Shown piece after piece: positions 36,668-50,366 of a DNA stretch of 64,000 nt. This stretch comes from Cruorifilaria tuberocauda (lineage: Eukaryota > Nematoda > Chromadorea > Rhabditida > Onchocercidae): positions 186,001 through 250,000 of the forward strand of contig JABVXU010000011.1 in assembly GCA_013365365.1 (NCBI GenBank), read 5' to 3'. The stretch's first letter is position 1; each line of letters begins with the position of its first letter. The notes beneath the pieces were generated by a model. It was not told the DNA's origin, searched no databases, and saw nothing but the letters and a program-made list of their open reading frames with translations. A program made the translations under genes and the position numbers.

Positions 36668-39600
36668 TCATTTTGTCGTTGTATCTGGTGGACCATTGTG
36701 TTTTACCATTAATGGTTCTTTCGCCGATTGTTTTTCGCGAAGTACCTGAATACGCTTTTGTACCATAGCTGGCTGTTGTTTCACCTGGAATTTTAAAAAG
36801 GAGGAAAAGATGGGAATCTTTGAACACTGCTAGTACTTTGTGTCTTTCTTTTATTGCAAAATAATAATAGCAGCAATAACACTTCAAATTCCATGCAAAA
36901 TTTTATAGAGCAAAGAATGATTTTCATATGCACAAGGTTTTATTTTCTTTTATGCATAAAATAAAGAAATGAATTAATGAAAAAAGCATGAGAAAGAGCC
37001 TACCTGATCAATACTTAATACACCGCGACGCTTTTTCGGTAATTTAGATCGAGCTTGTGTGTGAGAATAAAACAGAGCAAAATTGCTAACTATTACCTAA
37101 ATGAACAAATGAGGAAAAATCGGCTCATGCATTGATTTCAGAGTGATATTTTAGCGATTTGATGAACGATTGTGAAAATACGACTGATTAAATAATTAAT
37201 TGATTGATTGGTTAGAAAGAAAATTTCAGTTAATCATCACAATTTCATATATGTGAATATGAGATCGGCAAGAAATAGTAAAGTGCGTGTAAATTTTATT
37301 TCAAATGTCTTTCACGAAATCTTTTTTCATGCTACAATTATTTTTGCCCAGTCATTTATTATTCGTGCTAATTATCACTACTGATAATACTGTTATGAAA
37401 TATTTACAGGAACAGGTAATGCAATAGTTAAAACACCAGCAAGTGCACACACTGAACCGATAATACGTCCCAAATACGTATGCGGGGTCATATCACCATA
37501 ACCAATTGTTGTCATCGTCACTATCTACGACAAGAAAGAAGAATGAATCAATTTTTATTTGCCTGATAGAATTCATTTGAATGATTCTGATTATTTTCAA
37601 CACAATTTTTGGTATATTATTATTTGCTCAATAAAATATAAAAGTAATCCAAAAACGAATAGGAAAATCAGTAAGTTTCAAGAACAAGTTGTTTTTTTGG
37701 AACAAATATTAAAATAAGTTTACTTACAGCCCACCATAAACCCAATGGAATACTTTGAAACTGATTTTCAGGATTCACTTCCACTCGTTCCGCATAATAA
37801 ACTAACGACGCAAATATCACAATACCAAGGACAAGAAAAAACACTAATAACATCAATTCTTTAGCACTTGCCCTGGAAGATGTAAATGTAAAGAAATAAA
37901 TCGAAGGAGAAGAAAGTCATTCACTTGCAGGTCTATCGAGCAAATGAATATAAATTTATGATATGTATTGATCTTAAAAAATATATATATATCAAAATCA
38001 TTATCTAAAATGAGATAGGATAATTGTAATAAGATTAATTAAAACCTGAAAGTATGCATGAGAATCTTGAGGCCACTAGAATGTTGGGTAAGTTTGAATA
38101 AACGCATAATTCTAATAATTGAAAAAAACTCGAGATCTGCTGTTGAACCGTATGTTGTCATCAGCAAATCCAAATAAAATGTTAGCGTAGCTATCAAATC
38201 TATTATATTCACCTGTGAATATAATAAATTTAAAAAATAAAAGTGGGATGTTAGCGTAGCTATTAAATTTGCAATATTTACCTGCAATGGTTATTAATTA
38301 GAACTGGACATCCCGAAAACTTCAACTTTTTACTTGTAAAAAAATTAGCTAAATAAGATTGCTCAAAAGCATTAGAAAAATTATTTTCAAAGAATTTTGT
38401 TTTTGCTTTCGCTTTCGAGAGCAATATGTAGTGAAAATGAAATGAGCATTTAATTTTCACTATAGTTTTTAGCTCACCGGTGTTTTGAAATATTTAATTT
38501 TGCTAGGACAGGTTATAAATCGAATAAATATTTCTATTGTAAACCACACATTGCATATTGCTTCAACTATCTGAAATGAAGAATATTGTTGAAAATGGCA
38601 AAAAAGGAAGAATTCAGAATTTCAGGAAGAATACAGAATGTAATAACATTAAATTCGAAAAAATTATATTTGTGTATAAGTTATCGTATAAATTATTCAA
38701 ATCAATTCAAGATTTGTATACATAAATGAAAAGAACAGGCTTACTAAAAAACCCGGATGTGGTTTGGAATTTTGTTTATCAATACCAATTGTTCCAGTAC
38801 GATATTTGGTCGGGAAACCGATGGAGCGGTAATAACGGCTAGAAGTAATATTGATTTGCATATCACCCAATTCGGCAACCCGTAAATCGGGATGTGTTTT
38901 AAGACAAAATACGAAAATAGCTATGATTAGAAAGAAAACTGATACAACGGCAATTATCTGAAAATTATATATATAATTTCAAACCTTATTCAGCATAATC
39001 ATTATACTATAAAAATTTACAAAAATTATAAACTTACTTCATTAATTAATTAAGCATCTTAATTATTCAATATTTATTTATACATCTAATTCAAAGTATT
39101 TTATCAATTGGCTTAACGAAAGAAAAAAGCGGAAATGTCCTAAAGTTTCCTTGTTCACTTTTCGATTTAATGTGCGCGGAATTACCACTTTCACCGAAGT
39201 TGAACTCTTTGCGACTAATTTAAGTTGGAGACCAAAAAAGAAAAAAGTTTCGAGAAGTGTTAAATGGGTGAAATATGAATGAAAATATGGAAGGGAATTG
39301 AATGAGGGGAAAAGCTAACGAACTTTTGCCCCGCAGGACGAATAAGGCTCATCGAACAAATGCCAAATTTTTGGCTTTAATTTTTGCCATTTTGATAGCG
39401 AATGATTATGATAGTCATCTTCCCAACCAAATCTAAAGAACTTTTATTTCACTTAAAAAAAATAAATCAATTAAGAATAAATACAAAAGCAAAATATGAG
39501 GAAGTACTTTAATATCAAATTTTAATTTTCAAATTACACACAATTATGCAATATTACATACATGCACATTTTTCCATCGTTCTAGTTTTAATTGTAATTC

Positions 39601-40450
39601 ATTTTCGATGTCTTTTACAAAATTTAGTAATGCTTATGGCATTTAAAACAGATATATACCGCCGATAGACTTCCTCCGGATCCTCCAGACGATTTTCATC
39701 AAAATCGATATCAAGTTTATCAAGAGTGGTTAATACTTCTTGAGTATCACGATGCTGTGTATATGTCATCCAACAACAAGGCTCAACTTCATTAGCATCC
39801 AAACCCCAATACTGAAATGTGACAAGCAATAATTAACGGATTTTGTATAATGAGAAAAAGCATTATAGAAAATGCAATTGGCTTTGTAACTAAAACGCGA
39901 ATCAGTTATTAATTAATGAATTAGCATTTATTTTATTTCTGACGTATATATTTTTTGATTCGTTTCCCAAATTCTTTTTTTCCTTTAATTCTTTTTAACA
40001 ATATATTACTTAATATTTGTTCGCTGATTGACATATCATAACTAATTTCCTTTATCGCTCTCTATTATTAATTGTGCTTAATGAATTAATTGCTAACTTC
40101 GAAATATAGTAATGCAATAAAATATAAATTAGTCATTGATTTGAGAGATACTTAGTAGAATCAAAATTGATAATAATAAGCAGTGAGTAAAATACCTTTA
40201 ATTCCTCCTCAAAAAGTGGTCCACAAACATCCAATGGATAATGTAACTTGCCAGTACGATAATAATTCAAAATAAGAGCAAAAACACCAGGGTGACGATC
40301 AAAGAAATATTCATTAAGCACCGGATCATAATTAGCCAAATTTTGTGTCAAACGACTTAAACGTGTGGCAGGTATTTTTTTAAGCGTATGTTTATATGTT
40401 TCATGTCGTATACCTCCGACATTTAGAATAACACGATATTCACTGTCCAT
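36668..40450 (-). CDS. Shaw/Kv3-type voltage-gated potassium channel alpha subunit
   Basis: Six-TM, tetrameric, voltage-gated K+ channel subunit of the plasma membrane, closest to the Shaw (Kv3) class, which includes C. elegans EGL-36 and SHW proteins. Ten exons: 40450-40196, 39811-39660, 39432-39324, 38957-38745, 38570-38478, 38212-38046, 37872-37728, 37524-37408, 37096-37004, 36784-36668; all phases agree, 486 residues. The T1 domain starts [19 protein letters not shown] and has the HX5CX20CC zinc motif ([10 protein letters not shown], then EPCCW), the mark of non-Shaker Kv classes. S1 is in exon 4, S2 in exon 5 ([16 protein letters not shown]), S3 and S4 in exon 6 ([19 protein letters not shown]). 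The selectivity filter is TMTTIGYGD in exon 8 (GYGD at about 386-389), and the S6 PVP bend falls at the exon 8/9 junction. The C-terminal tail after [10 protein letters not shown] is short. Which worm paralogue it is remains open. Confidence 0.95.
38179..38284. repeat. Partial duplication of the S3 exon start with a second acceptor
   Basis: A 37-bp block at 38179-38215 (acceptor plus start of exon 6) recurs at 38248-38284, 69 bp away in the same orientation; 31 of 37 bases match. Both copies have CAG acceptors, at 38213 and 38282. Exon 6 starts [11 protein letters not shown]; the upstream copy reads [11 protein letters not shown] and stays open through to exon 6. Use of the upstream acceptor would add 23 residues in frame before S3. 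Confidence 0.88.
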
Positions 40451-41659
40451 AATATTGCTTCTATAAAATTATTTATTTCCAAAAAAAATTAAGTCAATAA
40501 ACTTACGAAAATTATTTGAAAAAATTATTCGTAGAAATAATTTTTGGTTAACACAGTACATTTAATATATACTGCACGATTTTTTCTGGTACTCTAAAAA
40601 TATAGCTATGATCCAGAAAAGCTAACTGTCAGAATTTCATCATTACATCAGATTAATTGCTCAGATAATCAGTTTGATAGTTTTTTGTTAATGAAAACTT
40701 GTGAGATCAAAAACAAAAGAAAAAACTTGAATACTGAAATAACTTTAAAAAGCTCTGAAAATTTAAGCAGCTTCATTTTTTTTCAAGGAGGGAGGAGGAA
40801 ATAAAACAGCTTCTGAGTCAACCTTGTTTTAAGGAATTATTGAAAGCATGTTAACTTCAAACATTAGAAAGAAACGGTGTGTGATGAAATGGATAGAAGG
40901 ATAGATTGAGCAATTAACATATTTAATTCTTGAATTTCGATTTTTGCAAGAACTTAAGATGAATATAGTAAGCAAGCTAAAAAGAAAAAGGGAGAAGATG
41001 GCCCTAACGAGGGTTTGTTTGAGAGAAAAAGTTGTTATAAGCTGTTGTTCCTTATTGAAAGATAAGAGAATGTTGATGATTTTGTATTCAGTTTAAATTC
41101 ATGCAGACTTTCTTCCTTTCAACGTGAAAAGTCTTGTTTTTAACTTTCAAAGTAGAAAGAAAGAAGAGAAATGAGAATTGAATTTATGCTTACATCCATG
41201 AAAGCAACGAGAAAAAGTGAAAATTCTCCTGAAAGTTCGATGAATTCCTTATTCATTCATTTGAAAACGTTTTCACTTTTTTCTTTCTTTTCTTTTTCCC
41301 ACTGATAATTCTGTCCTTTTTTATAATATATAACTGTAAATAAGTCCTTAGCTCATAATACTTGTAATACTTGTCACTTTCCTTTAAAGTTTTTTAACAA
41401 TATGCCTTAAAAATTTCTCTCATACTTTTGTATATTCAATTGTATGAATGATACCTTATTGAATCACATTATATTATCCATTCATTCATGCATTTTCATT
41501 ATCAAATTAACGGACTACGAAGGGAAAAATTTTTGCAGGAGATTAAAATTGAATCTGTCATATTCGTAAGAATTTTAAAATAAATAATAATATTTGATTG
41601 AATAAAGTTATTTTTCTGATATTTCGGCCAGTGCTTACAATGTCTTCAAATAAAAATAC

Positions 41660-41735
41660 CAGTGATAATGATAATTAATAACAATAATAATAATAACAAA
41701 TGATGATAATAGTAGTGATAATAATAATAATGCCA
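41660..41735. repeat. Degenerate AAT/GAT trinucleotide run
   Basis: Imperfect (AAT)n and (GAT)n repeats on the plus strand. Simple low-complexity sequence. Confidence 0.7.
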
Positions 41736-42622
41736 TACAAATCACTATAAGAAATTGAATTGAATAGATTGAATTATATTGGAATTTGCAATCAAACGAA
41801 TGCTCTGAAATGGAAACAGCAAAGTTCAATTTATACCTGTAGTTAATGCAAATAAAGTAGAGAAGAAGTAATAACGTCCAACTGCAGCTGAAGTGTCAAA
41901 TCACACATACATACTTGATAACATTACTGTTATAAAATATTATAAAACTTTAATTATTACGATTTCCTTAACCAATCTGAGAAGCTAGTCTAACAAATAG
42001 ACAGATGAAGAGGGAAAAATGAAAGAAGGTAATTCAGCTAGTTTTCAGCTGTGAATGGGTTTCGAAAATAATTCCTCACAAGAAAGTTGATCAAGTGAAG
42101 TTTAATTATAATATGTATATAATTTTTTAATATCTATTTCCATCCCACTACACCACACTGATGAAAAGAAAGAACTGGAAATAAGCTACAAAATGAAACA
42201 AAGGAAATAAATTAAAGCTAAAGAATGCGAGCATGGAAGGCAAATGCAAAAATATTAATATTAATTTTCTTTATTCCAATATTTGTAAATTATTAAATAG
42301 TTCAATAAAAAAGAAATGAAGTAATTAAATAATTGGATATGAAAGAAATGGAATAGAATAAAGAAGGAATAAATAATAAATGGATATTTTGAAGTGTGTA
42401 ATGTGTTTATTCGTTTGCTGCTTGTAGATGGATGGATGGATAACGGAAAAATGAATGTGAAGAGTTGAACAAAAGAAGGATCAATAGAAATGCTCCAAAA
42501 ATAATATTAAAACCAATGGAAGATTTCATAAACATCTGAAGAGGAAAGGGAAGCAAATTTATTTAATTAAAAATGGAAAAATTAATGAAATTCTATTTTG
42601 TAAGATACGAGAACGCATCAAG

Positions 42623-42642
42623 CTTCACGTCAAGACGTGAAG
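42623..42642. repeat. 9-bp inverted repeat with CACGTC core
   Basis: CTTCACGTC, two bases, then GACGTGAAG: perfect 9-bp arms. The ACGTCA core resembles CREB/ATF-type (bZIP) half sites, but a single occurrence in a 10-kb gap proves nothing. Confidence 0.5.
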
Positions 42643-43439
42643 ACACTTTCCATTTTGCAATTCTGTTAGATGAAGTAGAAATTTCATTCATTTCAAAGTG
42701 TACCAAATATGCAAAACTCAGTTAGCTGCTTTTCTTTTAGAATATTTCTTCAAGAAGAAAGCTTTTTTCAAATGCGATTTTTCTCAGATTTGTTTATATC
42801 CTTTTTAGATATTTTCTTGTTAAGTTGGATTATATTTGTTAACTGCACGCTATGAAATTTTTATAATTTATATAATTGCAGCTTGTAACGAAGAGAAAAC
42901 AGGGGAAAAGCAAAGAGTAAGAGAAAGAAATCAGCTTGGAATTGGCCATACCATTCATTTTGATGACGAATGAATTCGAAGATTGACCTGGAAAATGCAA
43001 CTGGAGCTTATGATTGGAAATGATGACGATAATTAATGAATCTATTTTCATGTAAATACTCTTTCATAAAACTGTAACTATTTACTCCAGAAAAGATTAC
43101 AATTAGAAACAGTCATAAAGTTTAACACAATTTAAAAAGTTCTGCAAAATTTCAGTCAATTTTCGCTTTTCATTTTTAAAATACAAAAAGAAATGAAATG
43201 AAAATTACTTTTAGTAATAAATAATGACGAATTCTATATGGGAAGAAAATGGCAGAAAGTGAATAACAAACTATTTAAGTGGATGATTATTTCGTTTACA
43301 ACTTCACATATAATTGAAACAAACGATCAATTCAGTGCGACAACAATCAAAGGTGAGAAGTAACAAAGAACCATTACAGCAACAACTCAAATCACTTATC
43401 TAATTTCATTTTAGGCCAAGAAAGTAATATTAAATTCCT

Positions 43440-43580
43440 ATGACATCATTAATAATAACCTCTTACCATTACTATCTATCATTATCTTTATCATTATCAC
43501 TATTACTCTCATCGCTATCATTATTATCACTATTCGTTACACTATTGTTGTCATTATTATTATTATGATTATAATTATTA
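43440..43580. repeat. Degenerate ATTATC/ATC repeat run
   Basis: About 140 bp of imperfect TATCATTATCAC-type repeats. Similar sequence recurs at about 59885-59955 and, as the complement, near 54430-54700, so this simple-repeat family is spread over the right half of the window. Confidence 0.7.
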
Positions 43581-46500
43581 GTCAAAAATACTCATCGCGC
43601 ATCACTGTAGTTATTAGCAGCATACATTTCTTTATTGTAGTTTTCACAGCATGATTTTGATGGATAAAAGCGACGAGAGACAGATGGATGGATTTGGAAA
43701 GGTGTGAGTGCGTCGATATTATCATAATCGAAAGTGACTGACAAGAAGGGAATATGATGGAATGAATTATCAAGAAGAAAGCTATGTGTGGAGAAGAAGC
43801 AACATGCGTAACTCATGCATACACCATCATTCGATTTTTTTCCTTGGCTTTTTTCTTTCTGGATGTGAATAGGACGGGAAAGAAGGAAGTAAAGTCGAGA
43901 ATTGATTTCAACAACAGTCAATTTCTGATTTCAAGAAGACGAAAACACAAACTAAGAAGTAATTAGTTCAATTGAATTTCAATTCCTCTAAAATTATACA
44001 TTTGAATTATCTGCAGAACTTTTCTACTCAATGCGATAAGTTATTATATGCCATTTAGCATTAGCTGCTATAGAAATTTCCTTCCTTTTCAGATCACTTC
44101 TATATTTCAAAACGTCGTAGAAATCGATTGATTACAATATTCCATCAGGATTGCTTGTAAGAATCGTTGATGAGAGCGGAATTCCTTCCTCTTAACTCAT
44201 CGCAAAAAGAAATTTGTCTGCTGACCACTTGTAAAGTCCATTAACAATGGTTACTTTCAGAAGAACGAATTAAAATATCAACGATGCATTACTTTTCTTG
44301 TCGTTTCCTCTTCTCAAATCAATTATGCGCCCCAAATTTGTCACAATATTTTCTCTCATCTTCTTTCCCTTTCATGTTAATCAGTTAATCAATTCGACTT
44401 ATCACTTGAATTAATTAATTAAAATCATTCAACCATTAGTAGTGATTTTATTACTTTCTTTCACCAATACCATCCAATTTACACTTCCTGAACTTTGACC
44501 CAATTTATAATTCCGTACACCATGCAAAATATTGATTTTTATATTTGCATTTTCATAAAATTTTCATACATTTTCCACGCGAATAGTTTGAGAAAGAAAA
44601 AGAAGAAAAGGAAGTTTCGTTAAAGAAAAAAGAGAAAATGGTTGGTAGAATAAAGGGAAATAAAATATGAATAATGTGATAAGATAAACGAAACAAAAAT
44701 TCGACACAGAAACCTACAAAAGATCTTCCTTCCCTTCTACAGTGAGCGACTTTTCGAACGTTTCTAGAGCCCTTTCATCCTGATATTCGACTCCAACTGC
44801 TTCTAGTTCCAGCTTCTATCTGATCCATGTATCTCTGCGAATCTTTCTGCATTGTGATTGCAATGTTTCACATGATGATATGTGTTGTGGTCAAAATATT
44901 TCCGCAATTTATAAATCAATTGTGATCAATAGACTGTAATGGAAGATTTGTCAGAAAGGATTTCTTTCATTTTCGAATATGTGTCGAATTAGATTGATAG
45001 CTGCAATTCAAGCAGAAGTGAGCGAGAAATTACTGTTACAGTTCTTTTACTGTTTTTTTAAATCATTGGTCTTTTCAGGAAGATCTTGTCATTTTTAGGA
45101 CTACAAAATTAATCCAGTTCAAAATTTCAAGCTTTAGCTTGAGAGAAATGAAGAAAATGCTTTATAAATTAAAAGGAATGATAGGCGAATCTTTTATCTT
45201 CTGCTCCTGTCCTTTTCGATTGCGTTTTTTACTGACTTTTTTCGAGTAAGAAATTCTTTTCTTTCCGCAATCTTTGATAATTTCTGCACTCAAATCTAAA
45301 TTTTGAATTGAAAAAAAGAGAATCGTGAAACGGTTAAGTATATAAGTATTAAAAAATTCACTAAAAACATTAGTCATAATAGCAATGAGGAACATAACAA
45401 TCAATGATCATGGCTTATTATTACAAAGATGATAAAGTGCAATATTGCTCAGCTGAAGCTAGCTTGGCTCAATAAGTTCAGATCAACCATTCGACGAATA
45501 TTATTGAAACAATTATGATAAACTATGATAACGTGGCGATATGCTTGAATAAGTTATGTGACTGCATTATGCGCTTTGTCCTCTAAGCTATATATTTTAA
45601 AAGTTGTAAAGTTCAAATTCTAAAATGAAACAATATTTGCTCCTGATTAATGATTTGATGATCAACGACGGTTAAATGAAAAGAAAAAGAACATGAGAAG
45701 AGCATGAAGGGGAAAGGGAAATGAAAAGGATGCGGAAAATAGTCAAGTTAGATTAACAAATTAAGTTTAGCAACGAAGAGGAAGAGAAAGGTGAAATGGA
45801 AGAGGAAAAGAAAACAACCTCGGAATCCGAGGAGACGGGGATAGCAACATATCAGATGACGGAACATGGAACAGAAAGGTAGTTTTTTTAAAAAGACTAA
45901 CAAAAGAATTAAACATGCATACCTAATTAGCAGTTGTGAGCTAAATAGCTTCTTATTGGAACTCAAAATTCTTTTTTTGCTTCAATATTTACTAAATTTA
46001 AAAAATTTGAGGGAAATATAGAAAAGAAGTGGAAGGATCCATCTCAGAGCGAGGGAAGCTATATTTCATTTCAAGTACATTTCAAGGAATTCAAGCGTTT
46101 ACCTTTCATTTCTAGTCTTCTTACTTGTTGCTTGTTGCCAAGAGAAGAGGAAAGACCCAAAATACATTCAGATTTTATTTCCATTGTCCATTGAAATTTC
46201 TCAAACAATTAGGGAAATGAAAGAAAAGAACTTTTGTAGTTTGCGAAAAGCTATATACTCAAATAGTGCTCTTTCAGCGTTGATTCCCAATTGTTTTCAA
46301 ATATCTTCTAATCAGAAATATAAAATTGATAAATTCGGGAAAGGGAATAAACTTTCAGCAAAAAAAGTGATTTTAAATTTTCTTTTAAATTGATAATGAG
46401 TTCTCTTAATACATTCAAGAATTTCATCCCCAACTCTATTTTTATGGTTAATTTTATAATAAAAACAAATCAATTGTTAGAGATGAGATTTGAGAAAGTT

Positions 46501-48433
46501 TTTAATGAATCAATGAAGATTAAGCATGTGACCTATAATTTGAAATATTTGTCCAGATAAGATTGTTTGGAGAGAAATGAAAATGTTAAGAAAAGCAATT
46601 TATTAAATTAATGAATGTCTCGACATCTTATCTTAGAAAAGTTGATGAAATATGACTAAATATATCGCATATTTTTTTATTTCATCAGCATAGATTCAGG
46701 TCTATCAATTAGTTCATTGGTTCTAATTATATTTTCAATCATTCAAATTTACTCAAGCATTACCTTATTTCTCTCATTTTTGCTAAACCTGTTCTCGAAT
46801 TTCCTCATTAGCACGATTTGAGTTTGTCAAGTGATCGTAATAAGCAAAAATATCCTAAATTCAGAGGAGATTAATCCGTTGCTTTGATGGATTCATTTTA
46901 AAAACTCAAATAGTATTCTTTTGGTCCTTTATCCGAAAACGTTGAAAAATATTTTCTTCCACTTATTAAAGTAAATTGCTCAAAATTCCTTTGTTTTAAA
47001 TTTAGATTATTTTTCTAACGCCTATTTGTTGGAAATATTTAAAGTCAAGAAAATAATTAAATTATATTTATTGTAATTATTATTAAAAAAAAATGCGATA
47101 ACATTCTTAAATAAAATTTTATCATCTAAGAATGTCTAGGAATTGTTTAATAACATATTTCAGTTTGCGTGCTTCGATTCTTTTTTATGAAATCGTAATC
47201 TTTTTACTTGAAGTTCAATCTATCGAAAGAAGTTCAAGAGAGAAAAAAAGAAATTTCATTTGCTAAGGAATAAAATTTATGGTTAAAATTTTCATTTTAT
47301 CCTTTATTTTTCACGAATTAGAAATTACCCTGGAAGTTAATATACTTGTTCTCTTTAATTCATGAATAAATAAAACAAAATTCGATAACAATTTCATATC
47401 AAAAAAGAATATAAATAAAGGATAGTGGAATGGAACATTTAAATGCTCAAAGGAAATCTCAAGCTTCCAAAGAATTATTAGAAATATAAAACGAAAATGG
47501 TACTATAAAATTTAAACATTCATTTCTTTTTTCTTTCAATAAAATATTTAAAAGAGAGAGAATGTACGGCACTTAAGGCTTTTAACCGTTATTATTTATC
47601 ATCGTTAGTATATAATCTATATTTAATTATTCATTGATTAGAAGGATTGCCATTTTGAAGTTTCATTTCTTCAGTAGAACTTTGGTCTGAAATTCCCGGT
47701 TTAAAAACTTTGAACAAACAAAAATACAGGATTTGGAATGAAATAAAATAAAAATACCCTGCAAATATATCTCTCATTTTTCTTATCACAAAATTTTTTA
47801 AAATGAAATGCTAATCTTTTCTCAACGGCAGTTTAAACGCTGGGATAGCATGAAAACTCATTAGAACTTATGATTCAACGTAATTCAGAGTCAAATTTAA
47901 ATTTTCGATTTCATTACATCCGAAAGGAAAATCAAGTTGGACCAAATGCTCACGAACTCGAGCATATAAAAAATTGAGGAATTTTAATTGCGGTAAAATC
48001 TTATAATATTTTCTAGCAATCGTAAAATTGGCTAATTAAGTGAGAAAATATTTCTATTTCTTCAAGTGTCGAATTAATATTATTCCAAATATAAGAAGTG
48101 ATATGCAAATGTGTTGTATAATCTCAAAAATAGCAAAAAAGGAAGTAAGAGAGTTGAGAGAATTCGAATGGGAAAATTGATGAAAGACTAAAATACTTGT
48201 TAATAAATAATCAAAAATCTGAAAACTATTCTTTTTCTTTTTAATGAAAGCGAAGTATTCAGAAGGAATAAAGAAGCTTTTTTAGCCTAAAATTGCAAAC
48301 CTAAGTAGAAAGATTAGTAGTTGCATTCTTTTACATTCCATTTATATTTAATAATTTTTTGAGCAACGACAGTCAAAATACTAAAATAAAATAAAAAAGT
48401 ATTGGTACCTTTGCTGATTCATTTTTTCATTAG

Positions 48434-48485
48434 TAACTGCTGCTGATCGTCGAATTGCTTATCATGAAGCAGGAGCATTTGATCA
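48434..48485 (+). other. Exon-like segment, possible upstream exon of the TSP1 gene
   Basis: A TTTTTTCATTAG acceptor is followed by 52 open bases that read TAADRRIAYHEAGAFDQ (the first codon shared with a preceding exon), then a weak GTTTTG donor. The composition looks coding and unlike its surroundings. It lies 1.9 kb before the first clear exon of the TSP1 gene on the same strand. The exit phase as drawn (2) does not fit the entry phase of that exon (1), so another exon or a different boundary would be needed. Confidence 0.35.
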
Positions 48486-50366
48486 GTTTTGAAAATTACC
48501 AAAAAAGAATTCAATTAATCCCTGAAACTTTGCAAAATTTAAACACAATGAAAAAGCACATGTGAACAAAGCTAGAAATAGGTGAAAGTAGTTGCAGCCA
48601 ATTTTCCCTTTCTTCTTGTCCCTCAATGGTACGTTGTTAGTAATAATTATTATTTTATCTCTTATCAATTTAACAAACTTTGGATAATTCAATTCAAAGT
48701 TACAAAAATATAAGACGCAACTTATGCACGTTCCGCACATGCAAATTGAACACGTAAACTTTAAGATAAACGTGCTTTCATCCGAGTAATTAAAATGCGT
48801 ATTAAATGGAAGCAGAAAAAATATCTGAATTGGATGCGCAATAAATAAGCAGCACTGTGGAAGCAATGTAAAGCAATGCATAGAACAATTTGCAATGCAA
48901 CGGCTTCTTTACGCATACTTTTGACTTAGCAAGTAATGTCAAAGGTTAAGTGAAATAGCTATGCAAAGATGCATAAATACTTTCAACTCAATAACAGTAA
49001 CAATGTTGACAAGTAGCGGGAAGTTTTTTGTTACTATGTGTGAGCTAATACCATTGACTTGAAAAAATTAATTAAATCAGAAGTAAATAATGACACTGAC
49101 ATCAATTAACCAAATTTTAGCTTAATTCATTTCATTTATTCACAATTTCAACACAACAATAATACAATAATTAATTTAAAAATGAAAGAAAGGAGGAAAC
49201 GTTTCATTGATTTTTAACGAAAATTCGAATTCATTATGAAATGATTTAAACTAACTTGATGGAAACAGAAAAAGCAAATGAATAAAAAAGAAAATGAATT
49301 TAAAAATGTCGGATAATTTAACATTTTATAAAATTGTTTCCGACGAACAAATCTTTTCCTTCTAAATACTAAATTAATTCATATGGTCACTTTTTTATAT
49401 GGACAAAACTTGAAATCAACCTGTGATTAAATTGATCACCATAAGTAACAACTGTTTTGTTATTTTAATCATTGTTATCTATAATAATTGATCAGTCTTT
49501 TCTTCAACTATTTTATTCACTTGATATTAATTAACGAAAGCCTAATAAGGAGAATCTTATTGAATTTCTTCAAATGAATATGAAAGGAAAAGTTGGCTTT
49601 TGTAAATAAGTAAAAAATTTGCTAAATTCAACAAACAGAATTTCTTCCTCTCACTGTTTTTCTTATTTAAGTGTTATGGGTGAAGTGAAATCGACAGCAA
49701 TTTGGGAATTTAATAATTTGCATTATTTAAATTTGGAACCAATCTTTTAAGCATTGTAATGAGAGGGAATAAAATAAAATTGCCCAAGCATTTTCCAGTT
49801 TAGCTTTCCAATATTCGTGCTTTACAGCTATTAAATGTGATATAAAATGTTTTCCTTCCCATGCAGTCTATAGCTTACAGCTAATTTATCATCCAACAAC
49901 TGCTCATTGCTTCAAAGAAGAAAGCTTTCTAAAGTTTACTTGTTTTGACTGTTTAATGAGTTTTAAGAAAAACTTCTCTACCTTTATTAGTCTATGCGTA
50001 CAGAAATCATTCGCTAATGGATTTCAAAATTATCAATAACCAATCTGACATTGAATGTTTGATAATAAATTGGCAAAATGCAAATGTCTATTTAATCGCA
50101 ATTATAATGTGATCAGATAATTCTTGGATGAAATAATTGAGCGAATAATTAATAATTAACTGATTAAATAATTTTTAACAATCTGATGGTACTATTGTAA
50201 TATTAATATCAGTCGCTATCGTTGAAAGTTATATTAAAAACACGACAACACAAATTGTATATTAACATCCTGATAGTGTCTTTGATTCATATCGAATTTT
50301 TTTTCGCTGCACGAATCTGATAGATTTGTACTTACTGATAAACAAATCACGAAGTGACATTATCAG

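Larger units (their letters stand above)
40451..50366. other. Gene-poor intergenic region upstream of the potassium channel
   Basis: About 10 kb of AT-rich sequence. It should contain the potassium channel promoter (minus strand) and possibly far-upstream exons of the thrombospondin-repeat gene (plus strand). Degenerate trinucleotide and hexanucleotide runs occur at about 41650-41735 and 43440-43580. One exon-like segment at 48434-48485 is listed separately. A 132-codon minus-strand frame at 48483-48881 has no recognisable motif. No other gene supported. Confidence 0.55.

Noticed and set aside
36507..36887. 126-codon minus-strand open frame over the last potassium channel exon
   Set aside because: It overlaps exon 10 in another frame. 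The spliced phase 0 reading ([13 protein letters not shown]) continues the channel and ends at a stop at 36668.
38239..38281. Upstream potassium channel duplicate as a complete mutually exclusive exon
   Set aside because: Only the first part of the exon is duplicated; it lacks the S3-S4 remainder and its own donor, so it can only act as an alternative acceptor extension.
48483..48881. 132-codon minus-strand open frame in the intergenic gap
   Set aside because: Long, but dominated by Cys/Phe/Leu-rich sequence from AT-rich DNA, without splice context or recognisable motif.
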